Of a stretch of DNA of 41,560 bases, positions 8,486 to 16,660 are shown piece after piece (within the stretch, counting starts at the first letter, position 1; each line of letters begins with the position of its first letter). The position numbers were made by a program, and so were the translations under genes. The stretch is from positions 1-41,560 of the forward strand of contig VYCW01000026.1 in the NCBI GenBank assembly GCA_009843735.1. Direction: 5' to 3'. A model generated the notes under the pieces. That model was not told the origin of the DNA, made no database searches, and worked only from the letters and a program-made list of their open reading frames with translations. The DNA is from Acidimicrobiaceae bacterium (lineage in GTDB: Bacteria > Actinomycetota > Acidimicrobiia > Acidimicrobiales > Aldehydirespiratoraceae).

Positions 8486-8995
8486 GTGAGCGCTGTCGAT
8501 CTGGCCGCAGTGATCGTCACCGTCGTCTGCCTGGCGACCGTGGCCGTCCTGACCGTGGCCGTCATCTCGCTGGTGCGGACCATGCGGGAGCTGCGCGACG
8601 TGGTCGACGACCTCAGGGACTCGGCTCTGCCCATGGTGGATGATCTCCATGCCACCGTCACCAAGGCCGACGCCGAACTGCACCGCGTGGACCGGGTGAT
8701 CGGGCGGGCCGAGCGCATCGCCGCCACCGTCGACCACGCCAGCCGGCTCACCCACCGGGCGTTCGCCCCGCCGCTGATCAAGGGCCTGTCGCTGGTGTCG
8801 GGCGCGGGCCAGGCCGGGCGTCGCCTGCGGGACCGGCGCCGCAGCCGCCGAGACCTCGATCTGGCGCCGCCGGGCGGGTCCGCGCCGAACCCGGGCGCGT
8901 CCGAGAGAGTGCCCGTCGCCTACTCGCCGGCCGCCGCGTCACGCCGGCGGAGCGAGGCTGGAGGCTCCCGCCGGACCCGGAGGCGGCGGCGATGA
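8486..8995 (+). CDS. DUF948-type membrane-anchored protein
   Basis: A 169-residue protein with one N-terminal transmembrane segment (about residues 5-30, LAAVIVTVVCLATVAVLTVAVISLV). An amphipathic helical stretch follows (MRELRDVVDDL...RAERIAATVDHASRLTHRAF), and the C-terminus is basic and disordered, ending in a run of Arg. This matches the DUF948 proteins that precede alaS in many actinobacteria; their function is unknown. The frame is open further upstream to 8339, inside rarA, but the GTG at 8486 sits exactly behind a TATCTT box. The stop overlaps the next gene by four bases (ATGA). Confidence 0.8.
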   Translation: MSAVDLAAVIVTVVCLATVAVLTVAVISLVRTMRELRDVVDDLRDSALPMVDDLHATVTKADAELHRVDRVIGRAERIAATVDHASRLTHRAFAPPLIKGLSLVSGAGQAGRRLRDRRRSRRDLDLAPPGGSAPNPGASERVPVAYSPAAASRRRSEAGGSRRTRRRRR

Positions 8996-9312
8996 AGCGG
9001 CTGTGGTGGCTCGGCGCCGGCTATGCGGCCGGACTCGGGACGGCCGCGTGGGTGCGCAGCAAGGCCCGCGCCGCGGCCGAGAAGTACGCGCCGGAGAACG
9101 TCCGCAATGCGGTGGCTGACCGGTCCAGGGAGGCCGCGCAGCGGGCCCAGCAGACCGCGGCCGACAGCGCCCGAAGCTTCGGGCGCGAGGCCCGGCGGAT
9201 CGCCGACGACCTCCGTCATGCGGTCGCCGAGGGGCGTGAGGCCATGCGCGACACCGAGTCGGAGCTGCGCGATGACGGCGGGGGACCGGACCCAGGAGCG
9301 CGCGATCGATGA
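8992..9312 (+). CDS. Small membrane-anchored helical protein before alaS
   Basis: A 106-residue protein with a short hydrophobic N-terminus (LWWLGAGYAAGLGTAAWV), then a long, highly charged Ala/Arg/Glu-rich helix likely to be amphipathic or coiled. It resembles the small proteins found between the DUF948 gene and alaS in Streptomyces and relatives; that likeness is from memory of gene order and composition. Function is unknown. GGAGGCGGCG just upstream gives a good ribosome-binding site. The start overlaps the DUF948 stop, and its own stop overlaps the alaS start (ATGA at 9309), so the three genes are probably translationally coupled. Confidence 0.75.
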   Translation: MKRLWWLGAGYAAGLGTAAWVRSKARAAAEKYAPENVRNAVADRSREAAQRAQQTAADSARSFGREARRIADDLRHAVAEGREAMRDTESELRDDGGGPDPGARDR

Positions 9313-11885
9313 AGGCGATGACCGCGGCGGAGGTCCGAAAGGCCTTCGTCGACTTCTTCGTCGAGCGGGGCCACACCCACCATCCCTCGGCCAGCCTGAT
9401 CCCCCACGATCCGACCCTGCTGTTCACGGTGGCCGGCATGGTGCCGTTCAAGACGTACTTCACGGGCGAGCAGCCGGCCCCCTTCCCGAGGGCCGTCACC
9501 GTCCAGAAGTGCGTGCGGGCCGGCGGCAAGCACAACGACCTCGACGAGATCGGACGCACCTCCCGGCACCTGACCTTCTTCGAGATGCTCGGCAACTTCA
9601 GCTTCGGCGACTACTTCAAGTCCGACGCCTGCGCCTGGGCCTGGGAGCTCGTCACCGGCGTGCTGGGCCTCGACCCCGAGCGGCTCTGGGTGACGGTTCA
9701 CCTCAGCGACGACGAGGCCGAGGCCATCTGGCGCGACGAGGTCGGCGTGCCCGCCGAGCGGATCCAGCGCCTCGGCGAGGACAATTACTGGCGCATGGCC
9801 GACGTCGGCCCCTGCGGGCCGTGCTCGGAGATCTTCTGGGACAAGGGACCCGCCTATGGACCGGGCGGCGGCCCCGCCCACGGCGGCGAGGAGCGCTTCA
9901 TCGAGGTCTGGAACCTTGTGTTCATGCAGTTCGAGAGCACCGCCGACGGCACCGAGATCCCGCTGCCCAAGCCGTCGATCGATACCGGCCTGGGTCTCGA
10001 GCGCACCGTGGCCGTGCTCCAGGGCGTGGACTCGGTGTGGGAGACCGACGAGTTCGTGACCCTGCTCGACGCGGCCCAGCGCCTCACCGGCGCCAAGCTG
10101 GGCGAAGCCGAGGCCCGTGACGTGTCGCTCCGCATACTCGCCGATCACGCCCGCTCCACATCGCTACTGGTGAGCGACGGGGTGTTCCCCTCCAACGAGG
10201 ACCGCGGCTACGTGCTTCGGCGCATCATCCGGCGGGCCGTGCGTCACGCCTACCTGCTGGGAGTGGAGGAGCCCGTCATGGGCGGGATGGTCGACGCGGT
10301 GGTGGACGTCATGGCCGAGGCCTACCCCGACCTGGCCCGCAACCACGGCTACGTGCGCGATGTGATCGACCGCGAGGAGCAGAGGTTCCGCCAGACGCTG
10401 CGCACCGGGCAGGCCATCCTCGACGGGCGAATGGCCGGCCTCGCGCCGGGCGAGCGGATCGACGGCGATGTCGCCTTCCTGCTGCACGACACGTACGGCT
10501 TCCCCCTCGAGGTCACCGTGGAGATCGCGGCGGAGAGGGGCGTCGAGGTGGACACCGAGGGCTTCGCGGTCGCGATGTCCGAGCAGCAGGAGCGGGCCCG
10601 CAGCGCCCGCTCGGTGGCCGCCGCCGACGATGTGACGCCGTTCGTGGCCCTGCTGTCGGCCGCCGGTCCGACCGAGTTCTGCGGGCGGGCCGAGCTGACG
10701 TCGGAGGCTGAGGTCCTGTACGCCTCCGACGGGCGGGTCGTTCTGGATCGCACGCCGTTCTACGCCGAGAGCGGCGGCCAGATCGGGGACACCGGCGAGA
10801 TCTCGTGCGAGGCGACCGGGGCCAGGGCGCGGGTCACCGACACCGTGTACGCCGTCGACGAGCTGCATGTCCACATCGTCGAGCCCATCGACGGCGAGCT
10901 GCAGGTCGGCGACAGGGTGACCGCGGCCGTGGACTCCGAGCGCCGGGCCGGCATCCGCCGCAACCACACCGCCACCCACATCCTGCATTGGGCGCTGCGG
11001 GAGGTTCTCGGCGAGCACGTCAAGCAGCAAGGATCCTGGGTCGGACCCGACCGGCTCCGCTTCGACTTCAGCCATTACGAGGCACTCACAGCCGAGCAGA
11101 TCACCCAGGTGGAGGACCTGGTCAACTCCGAGGTGCTCGACAACGCGTCGTGCCGCCACTTCGAGACGACCTTCGATCGGGCCCAGCAGCTGGGTGCCAT
11201 TGCCTTCTTCGGCGAGAAGTACGGCGAAGTGGTGAGGGTGCTCGAGGCCGGCCGCCACTCGGTTGAGCTGTGCGGCGGCACCCATGTGCGGGCCCTGGGC
11301 GACATCGGTGCCTTCCACATCACCTCGGAGGCGTCGATCGGTGCCAACATGCGCCGCTTGGAGGCCATAACCGGTCATGACACGCTCTCCCTGCTGCGTA
11401 GCCAGCAGTCGCTCATAGAGGATGTGGCCCGGTCGCTGGGGGTGCCCTCGGCCGAACTCGCCGACGGGGTGGCCAAGCGTCAGGGCGAGACCAAGGCGTT
11501 GCGGGCCGAGGTGACCGAGCTGAGGCGCAGGGTGGCGCTCGGAAGGGCTCCGGAGCTGGCCGCCGCGGCGGTGGACGGCGTGGTCGTGGCCCGGGTGGAT
11601 GACGTGGGCCGTGACGGCCTGCGCGACCTGGCCGTGTCGATCCGAGATGTCGACGGCGTGAGAGCGGTGGTCCTGGGTACTGCGCTCGACTCCGGGGGAG
11701 CCGCCCTGGCTGCCGCCGCCACCACCGACAGCGGGTTGCACGCCGGTGACCTGATCACCGAGGCCAAGAAGACCATCGGCGGCGGCGGAAAGCCCGCGGC
11801 CGACCTTTGCGTCGCCGGGGGACGCGATGCCGGTCGCCTCGACGAGGCCCTCGACCTGGCTCGCGCCGCGGCCGGAATCAACTGA
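9309..11885 (+). CDS. alaS: Alanine--tRNA ligase
   Basis: AlaRS charges tRNA-Ala and clears mischarged Ser/Gly-tRNA. The 858 residues hold an N-terminal class II core (KCVRAGGKHNDLDEIGRTSR, FFEMLGNFSFGDYFK) and a tRNA-recognition domain. The editing domain has zinc/active-site motifs HTATH (H553, H557) and CGGTH (C655, H659). A coiled linker and a C-terminal DHHA1 domain with the GGGGKPAADLCVAGG signature follow. Both the synthetic and editing sites appear intact. It begins by ATGA overlap with the preceding small gene and ends three bases before ruvX. Confidence 0.97.
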   Translation: MKAMTAAEVRKAFVDFFVERGHTHHPSASLIPHDPTLLFTVAGMVPFKTYFTGEQPAPFPRAVTVQKCVRAGGKHNDLDEIGRTSRHLTFFEMLGNFSFGDYFKSDACAWAWELVTGVLGLDPERLWVTVHLSDDEAEAIWRDEVGVPAERIQRLGEDNYWRMADVGPCGPCSEIFWDKGPAYGPGGGPAHGGEERFIEVWNLVFMQFESTADGTEIPLPKPSIDTGLGLERTVAVLQGVDSVWETDEFVTLLDAAQRLTGAKLGEAEARDVSLRILADHARSTSLLVSDGVFPSNEDRGYVLRRIIRRAVRHAYLLGVEEPVMGGMVDAVVDVMAEAYPDLARNHGYVRDVIDREEQRFRQTLRTGQAILDGRMAGLAPGERIDGDVAFLLHDTYGFPLEVTVEIAAERGVEVDTEGFAVAMSEQQERARSARSVAAADDVTPFVALLSAAGPTEFCGRAELTSEAEVLYASDGRVVLDRTPFYAESGGQIGDTGEISCEATGARARVTDTVYAVDELHVHIVEPIDGELQVGDRVTAAVDSERRAGIRRNHTATHILHWALREVLGEHVKQQGSWVGPDRLRFDFSHYEALTAEQITQVEDLVNSEVLDNASCRHFETTFDRAQQLGAIAFFGEKYGEVVRVLEAGRHSVELCGGTHVRALGDIGAFHITSEASIGANMRRLEAITGHDTLSLLRSQQSLIEDVARSLGVPSAELADGVAKRQGETKALRAEVTELRRRVALGRAPELAAAAVDGVVVARVDDVGRDGLRDLAVSIRDVDGVRAVVLGTALDSGGAALAAAATTDSGLHAGDLITEAKKTIGGGGKPAADLCVAGGRDAGRLDEALDLARAAAGIN

Positions 11886-11888
11886 ATC

Positions 11889-12311
11889 GTGCGAGCCCTG
11901 GGGCTCGATCTGGGGGAGCGCAGGGTCGGCGTTGCGGTGTGCGACTCGGGGGGGACGGTAGCGACCCCGGTCGAGACGCTCGTTCGCAGCGGTGACCCAG
12001 AACGCGACCTGAGGACCATCGCTGATCGGGTGACCGAATGGCAGGCCGAGATCGTGGTGGTCGGGCTACCGATCTCCCTCGACGGCACCGAGGGTCCCGC
12101 CGCTGTCGGAGCCCGCACCGAGATCGACCGCCTCGAGCGGTTCCTGGCCGTGCCTGTCGTTTCCTACGATGAACGGCTGACTACCGTGATTGCGGAGCAG
12201 AGGCTCATGGAGCAGCAGATGAAGGGCCCTCGAAGGCGCGGCATTGTCGACCAGGTGGCGGCTGCGGTGATCCTGCAGTCCTGGCTCGACGCAGGCATGC
12301 CCCGTGGCTGA
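11889..12311 (+). CDS. ruvX: Holliday-junction resolvase-like / pre-16S rRNA nuclease YqgF
   Basis: A 140-residue RNase H-fold protein of the YqgF/RuvX family, implicated in maturation of the 16S rRNA 5' end and suggested to act on Holliday junctions. The first catalytic Asp lies in LGLDLGERRVGVAV near the N-terminus. The conserved block VVGLPISLDGTEG, YDERLTT and the C-terminal acidic site around GIVDQVAAAVILQSWLD are present. The GTG start follows the alaS stop by three bases, so it depends on read-through from alaS. The alaS-ruvX-mltG-aroE order is widely conserved. Confidence 0.93.
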   Translation: MRALGLDLGERRVGVAVCDSGGTVATPVETLVRSGDPERDLRTIADRVTEWQAEIVVVGLPISLDGTEGPAAVGARTEIDRLERFLAVPVVSYDERLTTVIAEQRLMEQQMKGPRRRGIVDQVAAAVILQSWLDAGMPRG

Positions 12312-12313
12312 CC

Positions 12314-13885
12314 GTGGCTGAGCCCGGCGGACGCCGTCGCCGCCCGTCGAAGCTCTCCAACTTCATCACGGGTCGCCCAGACGCACCCGGCCGGCCGGCC
12401 GCCCCGCCGCCTCGTTCGCCGAGGCCGCCGGCGGGCAAGGCCCGAGCCCGCGCCGAGCCGGCTGCGCCTAGTCCTGGTGCGGCCTCGAGGCGTCCTCCGG
12501 CGGAGCGTCGGCCCGCCCCCAGAGGCGCTAGACCTCCCAAGCCCCCCAAGGCCCGACCCGATCGCCGCGCCCAGCGGAACGCGGTTCGGGCCCAGCGGTC
12601 CTACCAGCGGGCGGCGCGCAAGGCGGCCCGCCGCGACGAGCAGCGCACGTCTGCTGCTCAGGCCCGCTGGTCGACCGTGGACCAGGGCGCGATGGTGGTG
12701 GTCGAGGAGGAGCTCGGGGACGACCCGCTCGTCGATCCGGTCTACGACGCTGACGACCGCAACTGGGTCCGCTACCGGCCGTTCTGGGGCGGGTTCATCC
12801 GCCTGGTGGTGCTGGGAGTGATCGTCGTGCTGGCCGTGCTGTGGGTGCGAGGCCGTGTCTACGGGTGGGTGGACGCCCAGGTCACGCCCGAGGGCCTGCC
12901 CGGCGACGCCATCGAGTTGACGATCCCCCAGGGGGCCTCCGTCAACGAGATCGCGGGGGAGTTGCAGAGCGCCGGCGTTATCTCCAATGCCACCGTCTTC
13001 CGCTACTGGCTGCGCTGCGACGGCCTTCTGACCATCACCGGGTTCCTCGGGTGCGACACGGTCGTGGCGGTGGAGGCCGGCGACTACATCCTCTATGAGA
13101 ACATGGACTTCGCTTCGGTGCGCACGGTGTTCGATGCGGGACCGTTGCCCGAGGTCTTCGAACTGGTCCGCATCCCCGAGGGCCTGCGGTGGATCGAGAT
13201 GGCCCCCCGGCTGCTGGAGGAGAACCCCGTCTTCGAACGGGACGACCTCGAGGCGGCCTACGTATCGCTGGTTCGCGAGGCGTCGTACCTGCCTGACGAC
13301 GCTCGCGCTCGGAGCCTTGAGGGGATGCTGTTCCCGGCCACCTACGACATCAACGCCGACGACCTCGCCGACGAGCACGGCTTCCTGCTGAGGATGTCGG
13401 ACGAGTTCGACCGGCGGTTGGCTCGCTTGCTGGAGGATCCCGGAGTCCACCCCGACATCGTCGAGCTGGGTCTGCGGCCCTATGACGTGGTCATCGTGGC
13501 CAGCCTCGTCGAGGAGGAGGCGCTGTTGCAGCAGGACAGGGCCAAGATCGCCCGGGTGATCTACAACCGCCTGCAGGAGGGAATGCGCCTCGACATCGAT
13601 GCCACTGCGTGCTACGCGGCCGGCAAGGCGTGCGCCGACCTCACCTCGGAGGACATCCGGCGGGACTCGCCGTGGAACACCCGGGTGGTGACCGGCCTGC
13701 CGCCCACACCGATCTCGGCGCCGGGCGAGGCGTCGCTGACCGCGGCGTTGCAGCCCACCGATGGGAATTGGCTCTTCTATGTCCGCACCGACGAGGGGGG
13801 CGTCCGCGGCGCCCACTACTTCTCGGAGACCTACGAGGAGCATCTGGAACAGGTGCAGATCTGCCGCGAACTCGGGTACTGCTGA
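12314..13885 (+). CDS. mltG: Endolytic murein transglycosylase MltG
   Basis: MltG cuts nascent peptidoglycan strands in the membrane and so limits glycan length. This 523-residue protein has a long Arg/Pro/Ala-rich, probably disordered cytoplasmic N-terminus (about 1-155) and one transmembrane helix (about 158-180, IRLVVLGVIVVLAVLWV). A LysM-like region and the YceG catalytic domain follow. The active-site segment ASLVEEEALL (Glu at 400-402) corresponds to the catalytic ASxVEKE of E. coli. SPWNTRVVTGLPPTPISAPG and HYFSETYEEH are also family blocks. The GTG start lies two bases after the ruvX stop, within a perfect 10-bp direct repeat (CCGTGGCTGA at 12302 and 12312). No clear ribosome-binding site is seen, which fits coupling to ruvX. 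Confidence 0.93.
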   Translation: MAEPGGRRRRPSKLSNFITGRPDAPGRPAAPPPRSPRPPAGKARARAEPAAPSPGAASRRPPAERRPAPRGARPPKPPKARPDRRAQRNAVRAQRSYQRAARKAARRDEQRTSAAQARWSTVDQGAMVVVEEELGDDPLVDPVYDADDRNWVRYRPFWGGFIRLVVLGVIVVLAVLWVRGRVYGWVDAQVTPEGLPGDAIELTIPQGASVNEIAGELQSAGVISNATVFRYWLRCDGLLTITGFLGCDTVVAVEAGDYILYENMDFASVRTVFDAGPLPEVFELVRIPEGLRWIEMAPRLLEENPVFERDDLEAAYVSLVREASYLPDDARARSLEGMLFPATYDINADDLADEHGFLLRMSDEFDRRLARLLEDPGVHPDIVELGLRPYDVVIVASLVEEEALLQQDRAKIARVIYNRLQEGMRLDIDATACYAAGKACADLTSEDIRRDSPWNTRVVTGLPPTPISAPGEASLTAALQPTDGNWLFYVRTDEGGVRGAHYFSETYEEHLEQVQICRELGYC

Positions 13886-14742
13886 TGTCGGATCTGATGT
13901 CGGGACCGATGTCGGGGCGGAGAGTGGCGGCGGTCATCGGCGACCCGGTCCGCCACTCCCGGTCACCGGCCATCCACAACGCCGCGTTCGCGTCGGCGGG
14001 CATCGACTGGGTGTTCACCGCCTTCGAGGTCCCGGCGGGCAAGGGCGCCGAGGCCCTGGAGGCGATGAGGGTTCTCGGACTGGCCGGCATGTCGGTGACC
14101 ATGCCCCTGAAGGCCGAGGTCGCGGCAGCGGCGGACACCGTCGATGCAGAGGTCGAGATCCTGAACGCGGCGAACTGCATCGTGCCGCTGGGCGATGGCC
14201 GCCTCCATGCGGCCAACACCGACGCGGCCGGCTTCGTGGCCGGGCTGCGAGCCGACGCGGGACTCTCGCCGGACGGCCTGAGAGTGGCGCTGGTGGGCGG
14301 CGGCGGGGCTGCCCGGGCGGTGGCCTGGGGGCTGGCCGCGGCGGGCGCGGCCGATGTGGCCGTGATCAACCGCACCGGCACCAAGGCGGAGGCTGCCGCG
14401 TCGATCGCTAATGCCGCCAGCCGGTTGGGTCGGCCCGGACGGGTCGGGTCGACGGACGACATCGCGGCCGCGGACCTCGTGATCAACGCGACCTCCGTCG
14501 GTATGGGGGCTGACCCTTCGATGCCCTGTGACCCCTCTCTGCTGGGTCCCGGCCAGGTGGCCGTGGACCTGGTGTACGAGCCGCTCGAGACGGTTTGGCT
14601 GACCGCCCTTCGCCAGCAGCGTGTGGAGGCCCACAACGGGCTGTCGATGCTGGCCTACCAAGCGGCCGCGGCCTTCGAGCTGTGGACCGGCACGGAGGCG
14701 CCCGTGGACGCCATGCGCCAAGCCGCCGCCGTAGCCCTCTGA
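13885..14742 (+). CDS. aroE: Shikimate dehydrogenase
   Basis: AroE reduces 3-dehydroshikimate with NADPH. Substrate-binding residues are visible in RHSRSPAIHN near the N-terminus, with catalytic K76 (VTMPLKAEV) and D113 (NTDAAGF). The Rossmann domain carries the glycine-rich VALVGGGGAARAVAW and the NADP-selecting INRT. The C-terminal NGLSMLAYQAAAAFELWTG is typical. The ATG at 13885 overlaps the mltG stop by one base (TGATG). Two more in-frame ATGs follow at 13897 and 13909, each opening a 12-base unit starting ATGTCGG, so the protein begins MSDLMSGPMSGRR. Which ATG is used cannot be decided here. Length is about 285 residues. Confidence 0.93.
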   Translation: MSDLMSGPMSGRRVAAVIGDPVRHSRSPAIHNAAFASAGIDWVFTAFEVPAGKGAEALEAMRVLGLAGMSVTMPLKAEVAAAADTVDAEVEILNAANCIVPLGDGRLHAANTDAAGFVAGLRADAGLSPDGLRVALVGGGGAARAVAWGLAAAGAADVAVINRTGTKAEAAASIANAASRLGRPGRVGSTDDIAAADLVINATSVGMGADPSMPCDPSLLGPGQVAVDLVYEPLETVWLTALRQQRVEAHNGLSMLAYQAAAAFELWTGTEAPVDAMRQAAAVAL

Positions 14743-14756
14743 GAGGCCGGGCAGGA

Positions 14757-14807
14757 CGAACTTCTGTCAATTTTCCACCTATGCGGTGGTTTCTTGACCG
14801 AAGTTCG
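14757..14807. repeat. 51-base hyphenated dyad between aroE and the prepilin peptidase
   Basis: The arms are CGAACTTC (14757-14764) with GAAGTTCG (14800-14807), one mismatch, then GTCAA (14766-14770) with TTGAC (14794-14798). A 4x4 T-rich internal loop follows, then CCACC (14775-14779) with GGTGG (14785-14789), closing the loop TATGC. It begins 14 bases after the aroE stop and is much richer in A+T than its surroundings. No U-tract follows. It could be a terminator without a U-tract, an RNA element or a protein-binding site. The remaining bases up to 14837 show no gene. Confidence 0.6.
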
Positions 14808-14837
14808 GCAGTGGAGCAGGTCCCCGCCGCCGGTCCC

Positions 14838-14843
14838 TATCGT
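14838..14843 (+). promoter_or_regulatory. -10 box of the prepilin peptidase gene (leaderless start)
   Basis: TATCGT ends 6 bases before the GTG at 14850. This fixes the start in a frame that is open much further upstream. TTGACC at 14794-14799 is 38 bases away, too far for a standard -35, and belongs to the dyad. Confidence 0.6.
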
Positions 14844-14849
14844 GCGGGG

Positions 14850-15578
14850 GTGAACGCAGCGGTGCTGGTCTCGGCCCTCCTCGGCGGGGCGGCCGTGGGA
14901 CGGCTGGCTGGTGCCGCAGCCGGTCGCTTCGCCCCGCCCCGCGGCGCTCGCCGCCGCGCCGGGCTGATTGAGTGGACGACGGCGGTCCTGCTGGCGGCGG
15001 TAGTGGCCCGCTTCGGCTTGGGCTGGAACACGCTCCCGCCACTGGTAGCCGTCGTCTCACTGGTCACGCTGTCGGCCGTCGACTGGCGATCGGGACGGCT
15101 GCCCGACGCCATCACGCTCCCGGCGTCGGCCGCCAGTCTCGCCGCCATCGTGGTCGCGTCGATCGCGACACACCAGCCCAGCGTCATCGTCACGGCGATG
15201 GCCGCGGCCTTCGGCTACGGCGCGGTCATGTGGGCAGCTCACGAACTGCGGCCCAGGGCTCTCGGCTTCGGTGACGTCAAGCTCGCCCCGCTGCTCGGTC
15301 TGCACATCGGCTGGACGGCGGCGACTGTCGGTGACGGCCGGCTGGCGGTCGTGAGCCTCTTGGCCCAGGCGCTGGTGTTGAGCTGCCTGATCGGCCTGGC
15401 CACGGGTCTTGTACTGGGGCTGCTCCGTCGGCGGGGGCGCGAGCATCTGCCCTACCCCGGCCAGCGGACCGCCAAACGGCCGAACACCAGGCTGCTCGAC
15501 ACGGCCTTCCCGTTCGGTCCGGCCCTGGCCGCGGGCACGATGATCGTCGTGCTCGTCCCGGAAGGCTTGCTCCTCTAA
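14850..15578 (+). CDS. Type IV prepilin peptidase (A24 family), peptidase domain only
   Basis: A membrane aspartyl protease that trims the leader of type IV pilin-like or Tad/Flp-type pilins. The protein is about 242 residues with several transmembrane helices. It carries both A24 aspartates, in VDWRSGRLPDAITLP and in the GFGDVKLAPLLG signature, and ends with the conserved PFGPALAAG. It lacks the N-terminal cytoplasmic methyltransferase domain found in E. coli-type PilD, as is common in actinobacteria. The frame is open back into aroE, but the GTG at 14850 sits 6 bases behind a TATCGT box and opens directly into a hydrophobic segment. A prepilin peptidase between aroE and later aro genes is a familiar actinobacterial arrangement. 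Confidence 0.85.
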   Translation: MNAAVLVSALLGGAAVGRLAGAAAGRFAPPRGARRRAGLIEWTTAVLLAAVVARFGLGWNTLPPLVAVVSLVTLSAVDWRSGRLPDAITLPASAASLAAIVVASIATHQPSVIVTAMAAAFGYGAVMWAAHELRPRALGFGDVKLAPLLGLHIGWTAATVGDGRLAVVSLLAQALVLSCLIGLATGLVLGLLRRRGREHLPYPGQRTAKRPNTRLLDTAFPFGPALAAGTMIVVLVPEGLLL

Positions 15579-15622
15579 CGTCCGGTACGACCCAGGGCCC
15601 GAGAGGCTCGGCAGCCCGTCGG

Positions 15623-15628
15623 TAGGCT
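15623..15628 (+). promoter_or_regulatory. -10 box of aroB (leaderless start)
   Basis: TAGGCT, preceded by TCGG, ends 6 bases before the aroB GTG. No ribosome-binding site lies in between and no -35 is evident. Confidence 0.6.
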
Positions 15629-15634
15629 GCTCGG

Positions 15635-16660
15635 GTGTCCTCGAGCAGCCCTGATCCCCATGTGGTGAGCGTCGACCTGGGCGACCGCTCCTACGACGTC
15701 CACGTGGGAGCCGGGGTCCGGGCGCGCCTCAGCTCGGTCGTCCCGGCCGGTGCCCGCCGGGCGGCCGTCATCACCCAGTCCAACGTGAGCTGGGACGTCG
15801 ACAGCGGCCTCGACCAGTGCGTCCTAGAGGTTCCCGACGGCGAGGACGCCAAGTCGCTGGCCGAGGTCGAGCGGCTCTGCCGTGAGATGTCCGAGGCGGG
15901 CTTCACCCGGTCCGACGTGATCGTGGCCGTGGGTGGGGGCGTGGTCACCGACCTGGCCGGGTTCGTAGCTGCCGTCTACCACCGCGGCATGCGCTACGTC
16001 TCGGTGGCGACCACCCTGCTGGCCCAGGTGGACGCCGCCATCGGGGGCAAGACCGGGGTCAACCTGCCCGAGGGCAAGAACCTCGTGGGGGCCTTCTGGC
16101 AGCCCCACGCGGTGCTGTGCGACACCGAGACGCTGGCCACGCTGCCGTCTCGGGAGATGCGCAGCGGTCAGGGCGAGCTGGCCAAGTACCACTTCCTGAC
16201 CGGCGACGACCTGGACGCCCTCGATCTGGTCGAACGGATCGCCGCGGCCGTCCGCATCAAGGCCGACGTGGTGACCGCGGACGAGCGCGAGGGCGGCCGC
16301 CGGGCCATCCTCAACTACGGCCACACGCTGGCCCACGCCATCGAGACGGCAGGGCGCTACGACTTGCGCCACGGCGAGGCGGTGGCCGTCGGCCTCGTGT
16401 ACGCGGCCGAGGTGGCCATGCGGCTGGAGCGCATCGGCACCGATCGTGTCGCCGCGCATCGCCGGGTCGTTACCGGCTACGGCCTCTCGGACCGGCTGCC
16501 GGTGGTGCTTGACGACGACGACGAACTGCTGGCGCTGTTCGGTCGGGACAAGAAGGCCATCGACGGCCTCACCCTGGTGCTCGACTCGGACCGGGGTGTG
16601 GAGCCCGTCGTGGGGGTGCCCGAGTCGGTGCTGCGCGAAGCGCTCGCAGCCGTTCGATGA
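15635..16660 (+). CDS. aroB: 3-dehydroquinate synthase
   Basis: AroB cyclises DAHP to 3-dehydroquinate, using NAD+ and a divalent metal. Family blocks are clear: VGGGVVTDLAGFVAAVYHRG for NAD binding, PTTLLAQVDA-like ATTLLAQVDAAIGGKTGVN, GAFWQPHAVLCDT, ELAKYH, and the metal ligands in ILNYGHTLAHAIE and RHGEAVAVG. The length of 341 residues is slightly short but complete. The GTG start is set by the TAGGCT box just upstream. The stop overlaps the next gene by four bases (ATGA). aroK and aroC, which often sit immediately before aroB, are not here. Confidence 0.95.
   Translation: MSSSSPDPHVVSVDLGDRSYDVHVGAGVRARLSSVVPAGARRAAVITQSNVSWDVDSGLDQCVLEVPDGEDAKSLAEVERLCREMSEAGFTRSDVIVAVGGGVVTDLAGFVAAVYHRGMRYVSVATTLLAQVDAAIGGKTGVNLPEGKNLVGAFWQPHAVLCDTETLATLPSREMRSGQGELAKYHFLTGDDLDALDLVERIAAAVRIKADVVTADEREGGRRAILNYGHTLAHAIETAGRYDLRHGEAVAVGLVYAAEVAMRLERIGTDRVAAHRRVVTGYGLSDRLPVVLDDDDELLALFGRDKKAIDGLTLVLDSDRGVEPVVGVPESVLREALAAVR

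Noticed and set aside
10164-11741. Reverse-strand open frame (525 codons) opposite alaS
   Set aside because: Same artefact; alaS motifs are intact across the whole region.
12164-13843. Reverse-strand open frame (559 codons) opposite mltG
   Set aside because: No domain or promoter; mltG is intact on the plus strand.
14595-14849. Upstream extension of the prepilin peptidase frame
   Set aside because: It runs through the end of aroE and the intergenic dyad. The hydrophobic protein begins at the GTG behind the TATCGT box.
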